From an uncultured Victivallales bacterium (GTDB lineage: Bacteria; Verrucomicrobiota; Lentisphaeria; Oligosphaerales; JAFGRS01), in assembly GCA_903837355.1 (NCBI GenBank), contig CAILUI010000303.1:43405-107404 (forward strand): 64,000 nucleotides of DNA, in the 5' to 3' direction. Under the pieces are notes generated by a model, which was given only the letters and a program-made list of their open reading frames with translations, was not told the origin of the DNA and did no database searches. How positions within the stretch are numbered: position 1 is the first letter of the stretch; each line of letters begins with the position of its first letter. Position numbers and translations under genes: made by a program. Positions 36,201 to 44,072 of the stretch are shown here, piece by piece.

Positions 36201-39200
36201 TGCCGCAAAGCTGGACTCAAGACTCGTAGGCTGGACCCGCAGAATGGCGACGGGGGTGGCATCACCACCGCGGTCGCCGGCAGCCAGGGCCAAGGTCAGG
36301 GCGCCAGCGGTCTCAGTCGCGGCGAGGATGCCTGGGGGAATACGGGCGGCGCTGCCTGCCTGTGGCAGAGTGCCCCACCAGCGTCGCAGTTGGGTGCCGT
36401 CGAGGCGGTAGATGGCCTGCCCTTCCCCGATCGCGAAGAGGCCGGTCGCGGTCGCGACCAGGCGCCGTACCGCCCCCGCTCCCGAGATGCTGGGTGCCGC
36501 GACCCCATTCTCGCCGCCTTGGCCGGCGCGCCGTAACGGACCGACGACGCTGCCATTACCGGCCTCACCGCGCAGCGCGTAGATGCTTCCCGCGGCGCCG
36601 ACGCGCACGAGTTGCGACGCCCCATCCAGTGTCCCGAGCCAGCGTTGAGCGCGCCAGTCATAGAGCGCGATCCGCCCCGTACTGCCCAGCAGAGCCAGCA
36701 GGTCATCGCTCTCTGCCCCCGCCACCAGGGTGCCGAGTTCGCCCGGCGCGGCCTTTGACGAGGGCAGTGGCCGGACCGCGCGGCACTCGCCTCCGGGGGT
36801 CAGCAGCGAGATCGTGCCGAGGTCGTCGAGCCAGGCCAGCATTCCAGCCGCGAACGGCAACACGCTGATGACCTGCCCGCGCGTGTTCGGTTCCGCCTGC
36901 CAGGTGCCGTTCTGCCACGCCAGGAGGGTCTTCTCCGACCGGCTGTAGGCCACGGCCCGGTCGCCCAGGTGCCACAACTCGTCCACCTGCCGTACCGGGA
37001 CGGTGTCGACCTGCCAGGCGTGGGTCTGCAGGTCATAGGAGCTTAGGGCGCCCCCGGTATCCAGTCGCAGCAGCGGACCGGCTGCCGCGGGCATGATGAC
37101 GGCCTTGGTGGTCGCCGGGCTGGCGCCGGTAGTCGGCAGCGCCGCACCGATGGCGGTCCGCAGCGCCCCCGTGCCGTCGCTCTGTCGGACCAGCACGCGC
37201 GAGCCGCTCTCGCTGCCGACCTGGACGGCGCAGGCCACCTCCGTCCCTCCTACAGCCACACCCTTCAGGTCCGCGGTCCCGCCCTGGGGGGCGTAGCCGG
37301 TGATGACGGGCGTCGCGATGACTTGTCCCTGGTCTCCCTTGCGGATGAACCAGGCGTTGGCCCGTCCTTGGGCCACGATCAGCGCCTCCTCGGGGGCGCT
37401 GACCAGACGTGCGATCACATCGTTCGCGAAGGGTGTGGCCGTCCAGCGGGCAATATCTGGCCGGGGGCCGTAGGTGTGCAAGGCCTGATTGTCGGCGAGG
37501 ACCAGATCGTCCCCGAGCAGGGCCGTCGTCTCCGGGCGCAGCGTCACCGGGGCGGCAGCGGCGCCGCCCAGGCGGGTTGCGCCAAGCAGTTCGGTGGCCT
37601 CGGTCGGAAGCTCGGCCGCGATGGCCAGAACGCGCCCATCCGCGGCCAGACAGGCCAGTCCGGCGGCGGCCGCAGTGACTTTGCGGACGCGCAGCGCCTT
37701 ACCGTCCGCCGTGCAGGGCACGAACTGCGAGTCCGCTTCCTTCCAGGACAAGAGGGTGCGGGCATCCCCGCGTCCCGCCACCGCCCATAGCGCCGGGCCC
37801 ACGGTGTGGAGCTCAGTGACGGGCTCGGTGACGGGGTCGACGGGGGCCTTGATCGTGGTCCAACTGTGAGTCGGCCAATTGTAGAACCCCACGTTGTTGC
37901 CCTGGGCGACCACCAGCCCGTTGTTGTAGACCAGGGCGTCGGCGGTCGCGGCCAGGTCGCCCCCGTAGGCACTGCCGAGCACCGTCCGCGATTCTGCTCC
38001 TGCGGCATCGGCGTGCAGCACGAGGCGCAGCGCGCTATCCGTGGTCACCTTCCGGTGCACCAGCACGCTTGCCGGGCCGCAGCTCATGCGGTCCACGCTC
38101 GTGTCCACCTCTGTGCGGAACGTGCCCTCGGCCACCTGGTACTGGTGCAGCGCGCCCCGCGCGTCGGTCATCCAGATCGCCCCGGCCGTCTGCCCCACCG
38201 CGGCCAACGGAGCACTGACGGTGTCAGGGAAGGGGATGGACGACCAGGCGCGCTCAGGCAGGCTGTAGCGGTGAATGCAGGCCTCGGTGCCGATCAGGTA
38301 CAGGCCCTCTTCAAATGCCGCCGCATAGCGCCACCGCGTGTCCCCGGCAGGCAGTGCCTGCGGGCTGATCGCGAAGGCGAGCTCGCCCGTCTGGCCGTCG
38401 TAGGTGCGCATCTCGGCCGGACCGCCGTCCGGCTGCACGATCACGTGCAGTTGCGCGGGCGTTGCGGCCAGGTTCTGCACCCCGTTGTCCAGTACCGTAG
38501 TCCAGGCTCGTTCAGCGGCCGCCAGGGTGGCCGAGTACAGCCGGCCATTCCGGTCCAGCGCCCACAGGACACTTTGGGTCACTTCCAGGCGCACCACGTT
38601 CGGGATCGGCGGCAGCTCTGTCCAGGCGAAAGAGCCAGTGTCGTAGATGCCGATCTTGCCGGCGCCAGCCGCGGCAAAAAGCGGGCCGCTGGCCGTGACC
38701 GAGACGAGTTCCGTCGGCGGAAACGGCGCGGCGCTGGGGGGAACCAGCCCCAGCCGCGGCTGGCCCTCGGCAAACACGTCCACGGCCCGATCCCCGGTGA
38801 CCTGAAGCAGCTCGCCGGCAGCGCCGACGGCCAGATCGCGCGAGCCATTGTCGCGGAGCTTGGTGGCGTCGTCGGCATGGCTGGAGTGGAACTCCCGGCG
38901 GACCTCCATCGCCTCCCGATCCCAGACGCCGATGCCCTTGTCCGCGGTCCCGAAGTAGAGCCGTCTGCTCTCGGCGCCGGCGGCGATGCAGGTCATGTTG
39001 CGCTCGGAATCGAGCCCCGGAAAGCGTCCATCACCCACCAACGTCGGCCAGTCCCATTGCGTCTCTGCGGTTTCCACCTTCATGCGCTTTAGCATCGTGT
39101 GCCGATCCCCCTGGACCTTGATCACGGCCAGGGGGAGCATCAGCGCTGCTTCTGCGATGGCCGTCTCCGCCGGTCCCACCTCGCCGCCGGCCACCGCGTC

Positions 39201-40469
39201 GGTACAGGTGGCCTCGCTGCCGACGCCAGCGCTGGGTGTACCCGAGAAGAACCAGGCTCCGGTCCGTGTGCCCAGTAGTGCCGCATTGCCCGTGCTCAGG
39301 TCGGCGGCCAGACAGGTCACCCGGTCCTTCGTGAAGCCGTCCGGCATACGCGTGCCGTTGGTATCGTGGGGCTGCTCGCGGTAACGCCCGATGTAGGCGG
39401 CGCCCGCGATCTCGCTGAGAAACCAGGTGGTCGGGCCTACCGGGCTGCCCGCGGCCAGGCGAAAACTGCTGTCGGTGAGACCGGGCAGGCTGCACTCGGT
39501 GATCAGGGCCTGATGGGCGCCCTCGCCCGCCGGGGCGCCGACGGCGTCCAGGCGAATGCGCCCGAGGCCGCGCCCGGCGGTGTAGTACCACAGGCAGTCG
39601 GCGTTGACTGCCAGGCGCACGACGTCGTCGCCGGCGAGTCCTGTGCGCCGGTCGAGGACCCAGCGCGGCGCGAACTGGCCCTCCGCCGAGACCAGGCCGC
39701 CACAGAGCCCGCGGTCGGTGGCCACCCAGAAGACGATCTCCTCTGCCCCAACGGGATCCTGGACCGTCGCGATGTCGTTGATCCGGTCCGACGGCAGCCC
39801 ATCGTCACGGGTCACGACCTGGATCCAGCTATGCGCGGCGATGCCATAGACGCCCAGCCCCTGGCCGCGGGTGCCGATGATCAGCCAGCGCCCATCCGCC
39901 GACTCGGCCACCGCGCTGGCGACGGTATCGTCGAGCCCGGGGAAGCTGGTCAGATCAACGCAGGGCTTGGCCCACAGACGCGGGCTCCAGCCGGTCTCCG
40001 CCATCTGCACGCCGCCGGCACCGGTGGGGCTCTCGGCAACCACGATTGCAGCCAGGCCGTCAGGCCCGAACTTGACGTCCTGAACGAAGTCGCTGAGCAG
40101 GGCGCTTTCGGTACTGGCGCGCGTCAGATCCCGGTCGAAGAGATGGTAGCCGGCATCGAACACCTTGATGCCACCGCCCTGCGAGCCCGCCCACACATGG
40201 CTCTCGCCCGGGCGGGCCGCCAGCGCCGTCAGGGGCTGCTGGTCGTACTGGGTGGCAAGGCGCGGATCCCGGACCCGCGCCAGGGGGTTGCCGATGATGA
40301 GGGCCATCAGTACCGCCACCGCCACGATCGCGGCGGCCCAGAGATGGACCCATAGCCGGATCGGGAAGGGCGGCATCTCGTCGCGATTCGTGACCTCTGC
40401 GGGGGTTACCGTGGGCGGCTTCCAGCTCAGCGCCGCGAGGGTCTTCTCGATGTACTCTCTTACTGTCAT
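30267..40469 (-). CDS. Giant single-pass membrane protein with serial beta-propeller-like repeats
   Basis: A single uninterrupted 10.2-kb gene encodes 3400 residues. A cytoplasmic tail of about 37 residues is followed by one transmembrane segment (HLWAAAIVAVAVLMALIIG, about 42-60); everything after it is predicted to lie outside the cytoplasm. The rest is a long series of short beta-strand repeats. Near the N-terminus they read like two-component-regulator/WD-type propeller blades (SHVWAGSQGGGIKVFD, WLIIGTRGQGLGVYG, TRDDGLPSDRINDIA, FWVATDRGLCGG). Similar 'value, label, W..L' blades recur to the C-terminus. I see no catalytic or binding motif. Such a size implies many stacked propellers. It may be an adhesin, a receptor or a scaffold. 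It follows a polytopic membrane gene by 49 bp. Confidence 0.85.
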   Translation of the reverse strand: MTVREYIEKTLAALSWKPPTVTPAEVTNRDEMPPFPIRLWVHLWAAAIVAVAVLMALIIGNPLARVRDPRLATQYDQQPLTALAARPGESHVWAGSQGGGIKVFDAGYHLFDRDLTRASTESALLSDFVQDVKFGPDGLAAIVVAESPTGAGGVQMAETGWSPRLWAKPCVDLTSFPGLDDTVASAVAESADGRWLIIGTRGQGLGVYGIAAHSWIQVVTRDDGLPSDRINDIATVQDPVGAEEIVFWVATDRGLCGGLVSAEGQFAPRWVLDRRTGLAGDDVVRLAVNADCLWYYTAGRGLGRIRLDAVGAPAGEGAHQALITECSLPGLTDSSFRLAAGSPVGPTTWFLSEIAGAAYIGRYREQPHDTNGTRMPDGFTKDRVTCLAADLSTGNAALLGTRTGAWFFSGTPSAGVGSEATCTDAVAGGEVGPAETAIAEAALMLPLAVIKVQGDRHTMLKRMKVETAETQWDWPTLVGDGRFPGLDSERNMTCIAAGAESRRLYFGTADKGIGVWDREAMEVRREFHSSHADDATKLRDNGSRDLAVGAAGELLQVTGDRAVDVFAEGQPRLGLVPPSAAPFPPTELVSVTASGPLFAAAGAGKIGIYDTGSFAWTELPPIPNVVRLEVTQSVLWALDRNGRLYSATLAAAERAWTTVLDNGVQNLAATPAQLHVIVQPDGGPAEMRTYDGQTGELAFAISPQALPAGDTRWRYAAAFEEGLYLIGTEACIHRYSLPERAWSSIPFPDTVSAPLAAVGQTAGAIWMTDARGALHQYQVAEGTFRTEVDTSVDRMSCGPASVLVHRKVTTDSALRLVLHADAAGAESRTVLGSAYGGDLAATADALVYNNGLVVAQGNNVGFYNWPTHSWTTIKAPVDPVTEPVTELHTVGPALWAVAGRGDARTLLSWKEADSQFVPCTADGKALRVRKVTAAAAGLACLAADGRVLAIAAELPTEATELLGATRLGGAAAAPVTLRPETTALLGDDLVLADNQALHTYGPRPDIARWTATPFANDVIARLVSAPEEALIVAQGRANAWFIRKGDQGQVIATPVITGYAPQGGTADLKGVAVGGTEVACAVQVGSESGSRVLVRQSDGTGALRTAIGAALPTTGASPATTKAVIMPAAAGPLLRLDTGGALSSYDLQTHAWQVDTVPVRQVDELWHLGDRAVAYSRSEKTLLAWQNGTWQAEPNTRGQVISVLPFAAGMLAWLDDLGTISLLTPGGECRAVRPLPSSKAAPGELGTLVAGAESDDLLALLGSTGRIALYDWRAQRWLGTLDGASQLVRVGAAGSIYALRGEAGNGSVVGPLRRAGQGGENGVAAPSISGAGAVRRLVATATGLFAIGEGQAIYRLDGTQLRRWWGTLPQAGSAARIPPGILAATETAGALTLALAAGDRGGDATPVAILRVQPTSLESSFAAAPYRFVRMLSVARGKALAVLADDDAAQFVGDLFGGDPLSVPAKDISAFALVGETVYGLRKGAVVQASAGREWRATGLSFAALPSAAPESLARPSMAALGEALLALLPTGRLYCYRDDGRGWRTVLPETDPRRFRALWLHGARLFAVSDQANTLALAEVACTPGNPVTLTDLPTDAGRPADNAPLAFGTLPPTRSVILRANREPASYQVTLVLKEGLADEHSQKYVLRNQRLFTAVTQVRAGRRPQELRVTPAAGDERIFDIGRDGELTERRREDAQGNEPEVPPPTVTETQARESLVAVLRTQLGLAADDTGAACGTLGYAWGVQQQVLFRLDTATGEPQPMLAVGAPLPADESAATLGCTADGILVQTATGTLYRFTAPAGFAKLATTAPVRSLIQLDGKYFAVVANEAQAFSVLAFREDLSGLLAPTPRAWQGRGFGTAITGTGTAPAEPGPWQLPATLDGAFSYKGETLQFLEASGRMDAEVVTDLGASGDLLYCQSARGRSFFRQGNDGTWSRLDAAAARAVTEPAPVPLAGTYGAFTLESAPAGAWTDALGKGRIDIFRNAHDPHPRSRALSPSTRGTLLAHELVSDIASNGTAVCATTESGEVVLTTEANGAAHADLPQAKETRAAAPLLAAENWRLPTPTPTAAGGLVLERTFGERWSRVQLQASGFDFERVFTADIENGRLVFYTGAGRLLLPANGTTMVPEGLENVCQPPAGIEAGRYRLSRGLGDNPTVFLVPLDGAQGTERAWVRAENTWRRLSASESTEFAELQRQPLLKNERWHWLRPVAGQAEQVVQTPEGGGKIESDFAEGRFGWDRCRSLGQSAGVIWIRTDAGLLSLTKGAVSLQSCIKSAANWSSCSFLDVSGAAPGALVDSAGTVTLAGSQSGSWKPAAELPRPALDEITTYRFTGTLWRVSRRGEVFRSRPQEPRVFDPVTLRENRWTFEQVNDLAVLAGVCYAATDGGLISLPSAPGAITGLWGNVGKADAFLVLDNQLIARISGGGVLQLQGKGWEKSAQAWPATPPPITVTGDRWVIVKNGTQVAYQAKRSVAAAVAAIAISRNDFAFDDVYDQSPTSAEQAVLDTFEGLYENSPDGDLDKVPVAQPKSERFAFSTLLLRPGVAVLHAKGEQGTWLKRDPAWAPLSPTDRETAAQAVARRAFSTRWRVTAATDGALAFELHLDADPPNTYKAVTFDSAQRLFGFDEFVCVAPAAGQRLLLGTAAGLQALGSAQELLRLWCVEKLDTSDSLRGTPARRIEAAVAGRDGRVYARAGDWYCAATTEEEKLQSTAPADFERAVAVRAVDPEGWNIDMPPATPTALRIRWRDQPVFLIAADGGRSRFAHNVVNAVATVGGSVVLGTAGGLVRLDSAQAEARSTFVLISDPFGPAAERGARTNPRAVDFLLGGREGGTVYARPEGATGRSVWRVEVATFQAPTPATLSEDEWQTLTQVHEDDILQWSTPQKGQIAIAFVPGKCVPATLKPQIRDQTFTFVDLDLAAGTAATTSTLAATDFGLFWLSKAGIIQYDPATGLLRRLYAAGADESRSLTSVTSLRWSAGERTLYARGSDGQFKYNAQDEAWEWIKGAAPLGDPDLIADTPLFTWRRSDRGVTVTLKNTDCPKLPCFDGKPLFDMVNDLAFAESEQGADGRVLLATQTGVASYAYESFAYQGLQAAAFTKDCRPPPPAVLQIAATATTAETSARIVCRTGDDRLFERADATWTPTTEADSVFDLSYRRVSRPDYWTWSRYPQGLTCTLLMVNGSPFIMGSAVRSELPAIFSRGKLAFDDAQRVFLTDDLQLLISTPAGIARYAIMLNEQTCTLSGWDVWATAAGSASPAPMSALHGLTFDGQSVVTWNSTLQYENAKPGERQWSRMDAGSTAVAAARTWHTGSGVWTTGAREAGGKAITATYSGAFTLKLCAPAEATQVVDIGHSGKALWCLTSSGLFKVSETRAKSYWRRWFHPSLLSGRSPQS

Positions 40470-40518
40470 GGCGGTACGTGTCCAACTTCCAGCAGTTCGG
40501 TCAGGTCAACTCATCGCT

Positions 40519-42909
40519 TCAGGGCAGTCGTTCGAGAGCGCGGTCGGCCATGCGCCTGCCCATGACGGTGCCTCGGCCCGTGTGCCAGCCAAAGCTCCTC
40601 ATGGCATCGAGAGGTTTGCCGTCCTCCGGCGCATAGACGCATTGGGCCGCCGGTGTCAGGTAGGCGGCGAAGGCCGCTTCCAGCGACACCTGGCCGCCCA
40701 GGCCAAGATCGTCATCAAGTTGGATGGAATCGGGCGGCGTCGCGTCGCCGTCGCCGGACGCCAGAATCAGGAGCGCCCGCAGTGCCCGAACATGATTGGC
40801 CGTGCGGCGCAAGGCGTGTGCGGGGGCCTTCTCGAGAACCGCCGGTCCCAGGAAGAGCACCGGTCTGAAGGCCGCGGTCCAGTTGCCGCGCGCTGCCTGC
40901 CAGAGCGCATAGGCGCTGCCGGCGACGTCGAGTTCCGACCATTCCGCGGGGCTGTTCTTGTCGATTCCGGGAACCTCGGCTCGGCCCTGGCGGTCGCGAT
41001 TTGATGGCCGCTGCACGGGCTTTGCCGTCGCCGCCCCCGCCGCCGCCGGGGCCGGTAGCGGCGCGCTCTGCGGGTCGTCGGCCTCAAGCCGCGGCCGGAG
41101 CAGCGCGAAGTAGCGTTCGAGCAGGCGTCCGGGCGCCTGCCGCTTCTCGTCCTCCTTCTTGTCCAGGGCGGGTTGAGACGTCTGCCCGACCAAACACCAC
41201 AGCGCCAGGTCGGCAGCCCGTGAGTGGATGGTCTGCAGGGCCGGGTCACCCAGGCTGCGCAACTCCCCTCGGCAGGTCAGCAGGTTGCAGGTCAGTTGCG
41301 CGAAACTCACTGGGTCTGCCAAGGCGTCCGGGTCAGAGAACATCCCGGCGCCCAGGCCGACGGCCAGACGGTCGGTGTTCTCCAGCCAGAGGTCCAGATA
41401 GCTCTCGTAGGCGCACCGCCAGACGGCCAGCCGTGCCGAACGCGCCATGCCGTCCACGGCGGTCGCTGGCCACGGCGCGGCCGCGCCGCCGGGAGCGACC
41501 GCCCCGTCGGCCGGCCCCTTGGCCTGAAGGGCCTGAGCCGCGGCCACTTTGGTCGAAGCAGACCGTGGGCCACGGACGACGCTCGGCATACCCGCCTCCA
41601 GTTCGCCGACGCGCTCCGCCCAGTCCACCGCCCGCGCCAGCGACGAGGGTGCCACGAAGAAGTAGTCCGTGGCCTCAACCCGTGCCTCGTAGAGCAGCAC
41701 CATGTCCCCAAAGTGCTCGTTCACGCGCTCCCAGGCTGCCAGGCGGCCAGCCGCCGCGTTGCCGTCCGCAGGGCCAGGGGCCGCCGCCGCCGCCGCCGCC
41801 GCGTTACCGTCGGCAGGGCCGGGGACCGCCACCCCCGCGTCAAGGGCGCTCCAATAGTCCAGACAGTGGCGCTTCATGGTCTCCTGGATCAGGTCGGCAA
41901 CGACGCCTGACGGCAGTGTCAGGTTGGCTGTGGGCGTTCGGCAGAGACGGGCGATGCGCACCACGGTCTTGCTTCTGAGCATGGCGAGGGCCAGATCCCA
42001 CCCCTGATCGATGATGGGAGGCACGGCCGGTGCCGCGCTCTCCGCCGCGGTGGGTGCCGCGGCCTGTGGGCCACGGTAGATCCGCACCCAGAGCTGCTTT
42101 GCACGGTCGGTGATGGCGCGCAGCAGGCCCTTCAGGAACCGCCGGAGGTACTGCCAGACGGAGTCGTACTCCGGCGAGGGTGTCGCTACGCAAGATGGCA
42201 AGCGGGAGAGTCCGGCGACAGGTTCCCGTGCAGCGGGGTGGTGGCAACGGGTCAGGGCCCGCACCGCATCGAAGTAGAGTGTGCAACGTGGGTCGCGCTC
42301 GATCATGTGCTCCAGCAACGCCCGGTTGAACAGGTCGGAGTAGAGCACGAGCCGCTGCCGCCAGAGCCACAGCAGGAACGCCAGGCACAGCAGGAGGAAC
42401 AGCATCGTGACGAGGTCGCCCAGCGGCGGCAATCCGAAGCCGAAGCGATTGTCGAGTTCCGGACGCCAGCCGCGCCAGTCCCAGGCCAGGCCGCCAAGGG
42501 CGAGAGCCGTAGTGAGCACGGTCAGACGTGCCGTGCGGGGCGCTGTGGACCACCCCAGCCAGCGGACACGCCAGAGCAGCATGGTGACCCCCAGCGCCAG
42601 ACAGTAAGGGCTGAAGTACCAGAGGTTGAAGACCAGCAGCGTGCTGCAGATCAGACCGAGGACGAACAGCAGCGTCGCCCGGAAGACGCCCGCGCGGTCC
42701 TGGCGCACCCAGGACAGCGCGCCTGCTCCCAGGAGCGCCAGCCCCAGCGTCGGGAGCACCAGCCGATGCACGATGCCGAGGACGGCGTAGTCGTAAAGCG
42801 TTGGCACGGCGTGGCCGGCCATCCAGACGACGGCAGGAAGCGCCAGACCGAGGCCCAAGGCCCGACGTGACGAGGTGGCCGATTGCGCGGTGTTTGTTCC
42901 CGATGCCAT
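40519..42909 (-). CDS. Polytopic membrane protein with large soluble C-terminal region
   Basis: It has 796 residues. About six hydrophobic segments lie in the first 180 residues (for example ALPAVVWMAGHAVP, LVLPTLGLALLGAGAL, LLFVLGLICSTLLVFNLWYF, LVTMLFLLLCLAFLLWLW). About 600 mainly helical, probably cytoplasmic residues follow. Near residues 355-390 is a low-complexity stretch with a repeated PGPADGNAA motif, encoded by a GCC microsatellite. I know no family for it. Its place between cytosolic genes and the giant exported protein suggests a membrane hub for the system. The start ATG 42909 follows a G-rich ribosome-binding site and is 16 bp after the previous stop. Confidence 0.75.
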   Translation of the reverse strand: MASGTNTAQSATSSRRALGLGLALPAVVWMAGHAVPTLYDYAVLGIVHRLVLPTLGLALLGAGALSWVRQDRAGVFRATLLFVLGLICSTLLVFNLWYFSPYCLALGVTMLLWRVRWLGWSTAPRTARLTVLTTALALGGLAWDWRGWRPELDNRFGFGLPPLGDLVTMLFLLLCLAFLLWLWRQRLVLYSDLFNRALLEHMIERDPRCTLYFDAVRALTRCHHPAAREPVAGLSRLPSCVATPSPEYDSVWQYLRRFLKGLLRAITDRAKQLWVRIYRGPQAAAPTAAESAAPAVPPIIDQGWDLALAMLRSKTVVRIARLCRTPTANLTLPSGVVADLIQETMKRHCLDYWSALDAGVAVPGPADGNAAAAAAAAPGPADGNAAAGRLAAWERVNEHFGDMVLLYEARVEATDYFFVAPSSLARAVDWAERVGELEAGMPSVVRGPRSASTKVAAAQALQAKGPADGAVAPGGAAAPWPATAVDGMARSARLAVWRCAYESYLDLWLENTDRLAVGLGAGMFSDPDALADPVSFAQLTCNLLTCRGELRSLGDPALQTIHSRAADLALWCLVGQTSQPALDKKEDEKRQAPGRLLERYFALLRPRLEADDPQSAPLPAPAAAGAATAKPVQRPSNRDRQGRAEVPGIDKNSPAEWSELDVAGSAYALWQAARGNWTAAFRPVLFLGPAVLEKAPAHALRRTANHVRALRALLILASGDGDATPPDSIQLDDDLGLGGQVSLEAAFAAYLTPAAQCVYAPEDGKPLDAMRSFGWHTGRGTVMGRRMADRALERLP

Positions 42910-42925
42910 GGCATCCCCCCACAGC

Positions 42926-44050
42926 TCATGCCGGTTGCGGCATGGCTCCCCCGGTTGCGCTGCGTTCCAGCTCGCCGACGTGGTCGCGCGCTCGCTGACT
43001 GCGCGCCAGGGTGTCGTGTACGGCGGCGGTGTCCAGCGCGCCGGCGTCAGTGACGGCGGCCTTCAGGTCGTGCTGTCGCTGCTCTCTGATCTTCACCTTG
43101 CCACTGAGCGTGGCGACAGCCTCCCGCAGAGCCTCAGCGTCCAGCCGATAGCGGTTGAACCCGTTCCGCAGGGCCGGCCAGATCGTCGGGTCACGCGGCA
43201 CGTCGGGCAGACTCCGCAGCACGGCGAGGGCGGCGGTCTCGGCCGGATCGGCTTCCTCGACCTGCCGTGCGAAGACGCGCCGCCAACGGGCCCACAGCAC
43301 GCGGTGCCAGGGCTGGGGGGCGGGCACGCAACGGAAGACATCGAGGGCCTGGCGGTCCTCGGAGCTCGTGTCGGTCAGCCACCAGCGTTCGCGCTGCCTG
43401 ACCTCGCGGGTGAAGGCACTGTGCGCGAGCAAGGGCTCTTTCATCAGTGCCAGGAGATCACGGGCCAGCACCTCGACATCCGGTCCGGGCGCTGCTTCGG
43501 CCTCCGGCCCCGGCGTTTCGGGGGCAGGTGTGTAGAGCTGTCCGTAGCCGTGTCGGTGTTCCGCCATGGCGTTGAGCAGGCCGTGCTGCAGCCGCTCCAC
43601 CTCGCGCTGCCAGGCATCCAGAGCGCTCTGCGTATAGACCCCTGCGCGCTTCCGTGCCTCCAGGCCCAGACGCGCCCGCCAGGCCGGGAGCAGCAATCCC
43701 AGCAGCGTGTCAGTCTCGACCCACCCCAGCGGTAACCGCGCCAGAGCCGCAGCCACGCCGGGCCGGTTCAGGAGATCCTCAAACGACATGGCCGCGGCGG
43801 ACTGCTCAGGCTCAACAAACAGGGCCTCCGTAAGGATATCTGCCCACTCCCGCAACTCGGGGGCGAACGCGGCCGCCAGTTCATCCTGCGTGCCGGTTCC
43901 CGGGTCCAACAGCGTGGCCAGCTCGTCGTTCACTCGCTGCCGCAGGTCGGCACAGCGCAGTTCCAGCGTCGCGGTGTCGCGGCTCTGCTGCTGCGCCAGC
44001 GCCTCAAGGTCGGCATCAAGGGGGTTCGCTGAGGTCTCGTGATCACTCAT
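42926..44050 (-). CDS. Uncharacterised cytosolic helical protein
   Basis: It has 374 residues with no signal peptide or membrane segment, rich in Ala, Leu, Arg and Glu. Predicted helices include LEALAQQQSRDTATLELRCADLRQRVNDEL and a coiled-coil-like C-terminal part (LREAVATLSGKVKIREQRQHDLKAAV). A Pro/Glu linker lies near residues 170-190. It has no motif I recognise. It is 22 bp after the coiled-coil gene and 16 bp before the membrane gene, so it is almost certainly cotranscribed. It may be an adaptor; that is inference only. Confidence 0.7.
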   Translation of the reverse strand: MSDHETSANPLDADLEALAQQQSRDTATLELRCADLRQRVNDELATLLDPGTGTQDELAAAFAPELREWADILTEALFVEPEQSAAAMSFEDLLNRPGVAAALARLPLGWVETDTLLGLLLPAWRARLGLEARKRAGVYTQSALDAWQREVERLQHGLLNAMAEHRHGYGQLYTPAPETPGPEAEAAPGPDVEVLARDLLALMKEPLLAHSAFTREVRQRERWWLTDTSSEDRQALDVFRCVPAPQPWHRVLWARWRRVFARQVEEADPAETAALAVLRSLPDVPRDPTIWPALRNGFNRYRLDAEALREAVATLSGKVKIREQRQHDLKAAVTDAGALDTAAVHDTLARSQRARDHVGELERSATGGAMPQPA

Positions 44051-44072
44051 GGGGTCTTGCTCTTGCTGGGAG

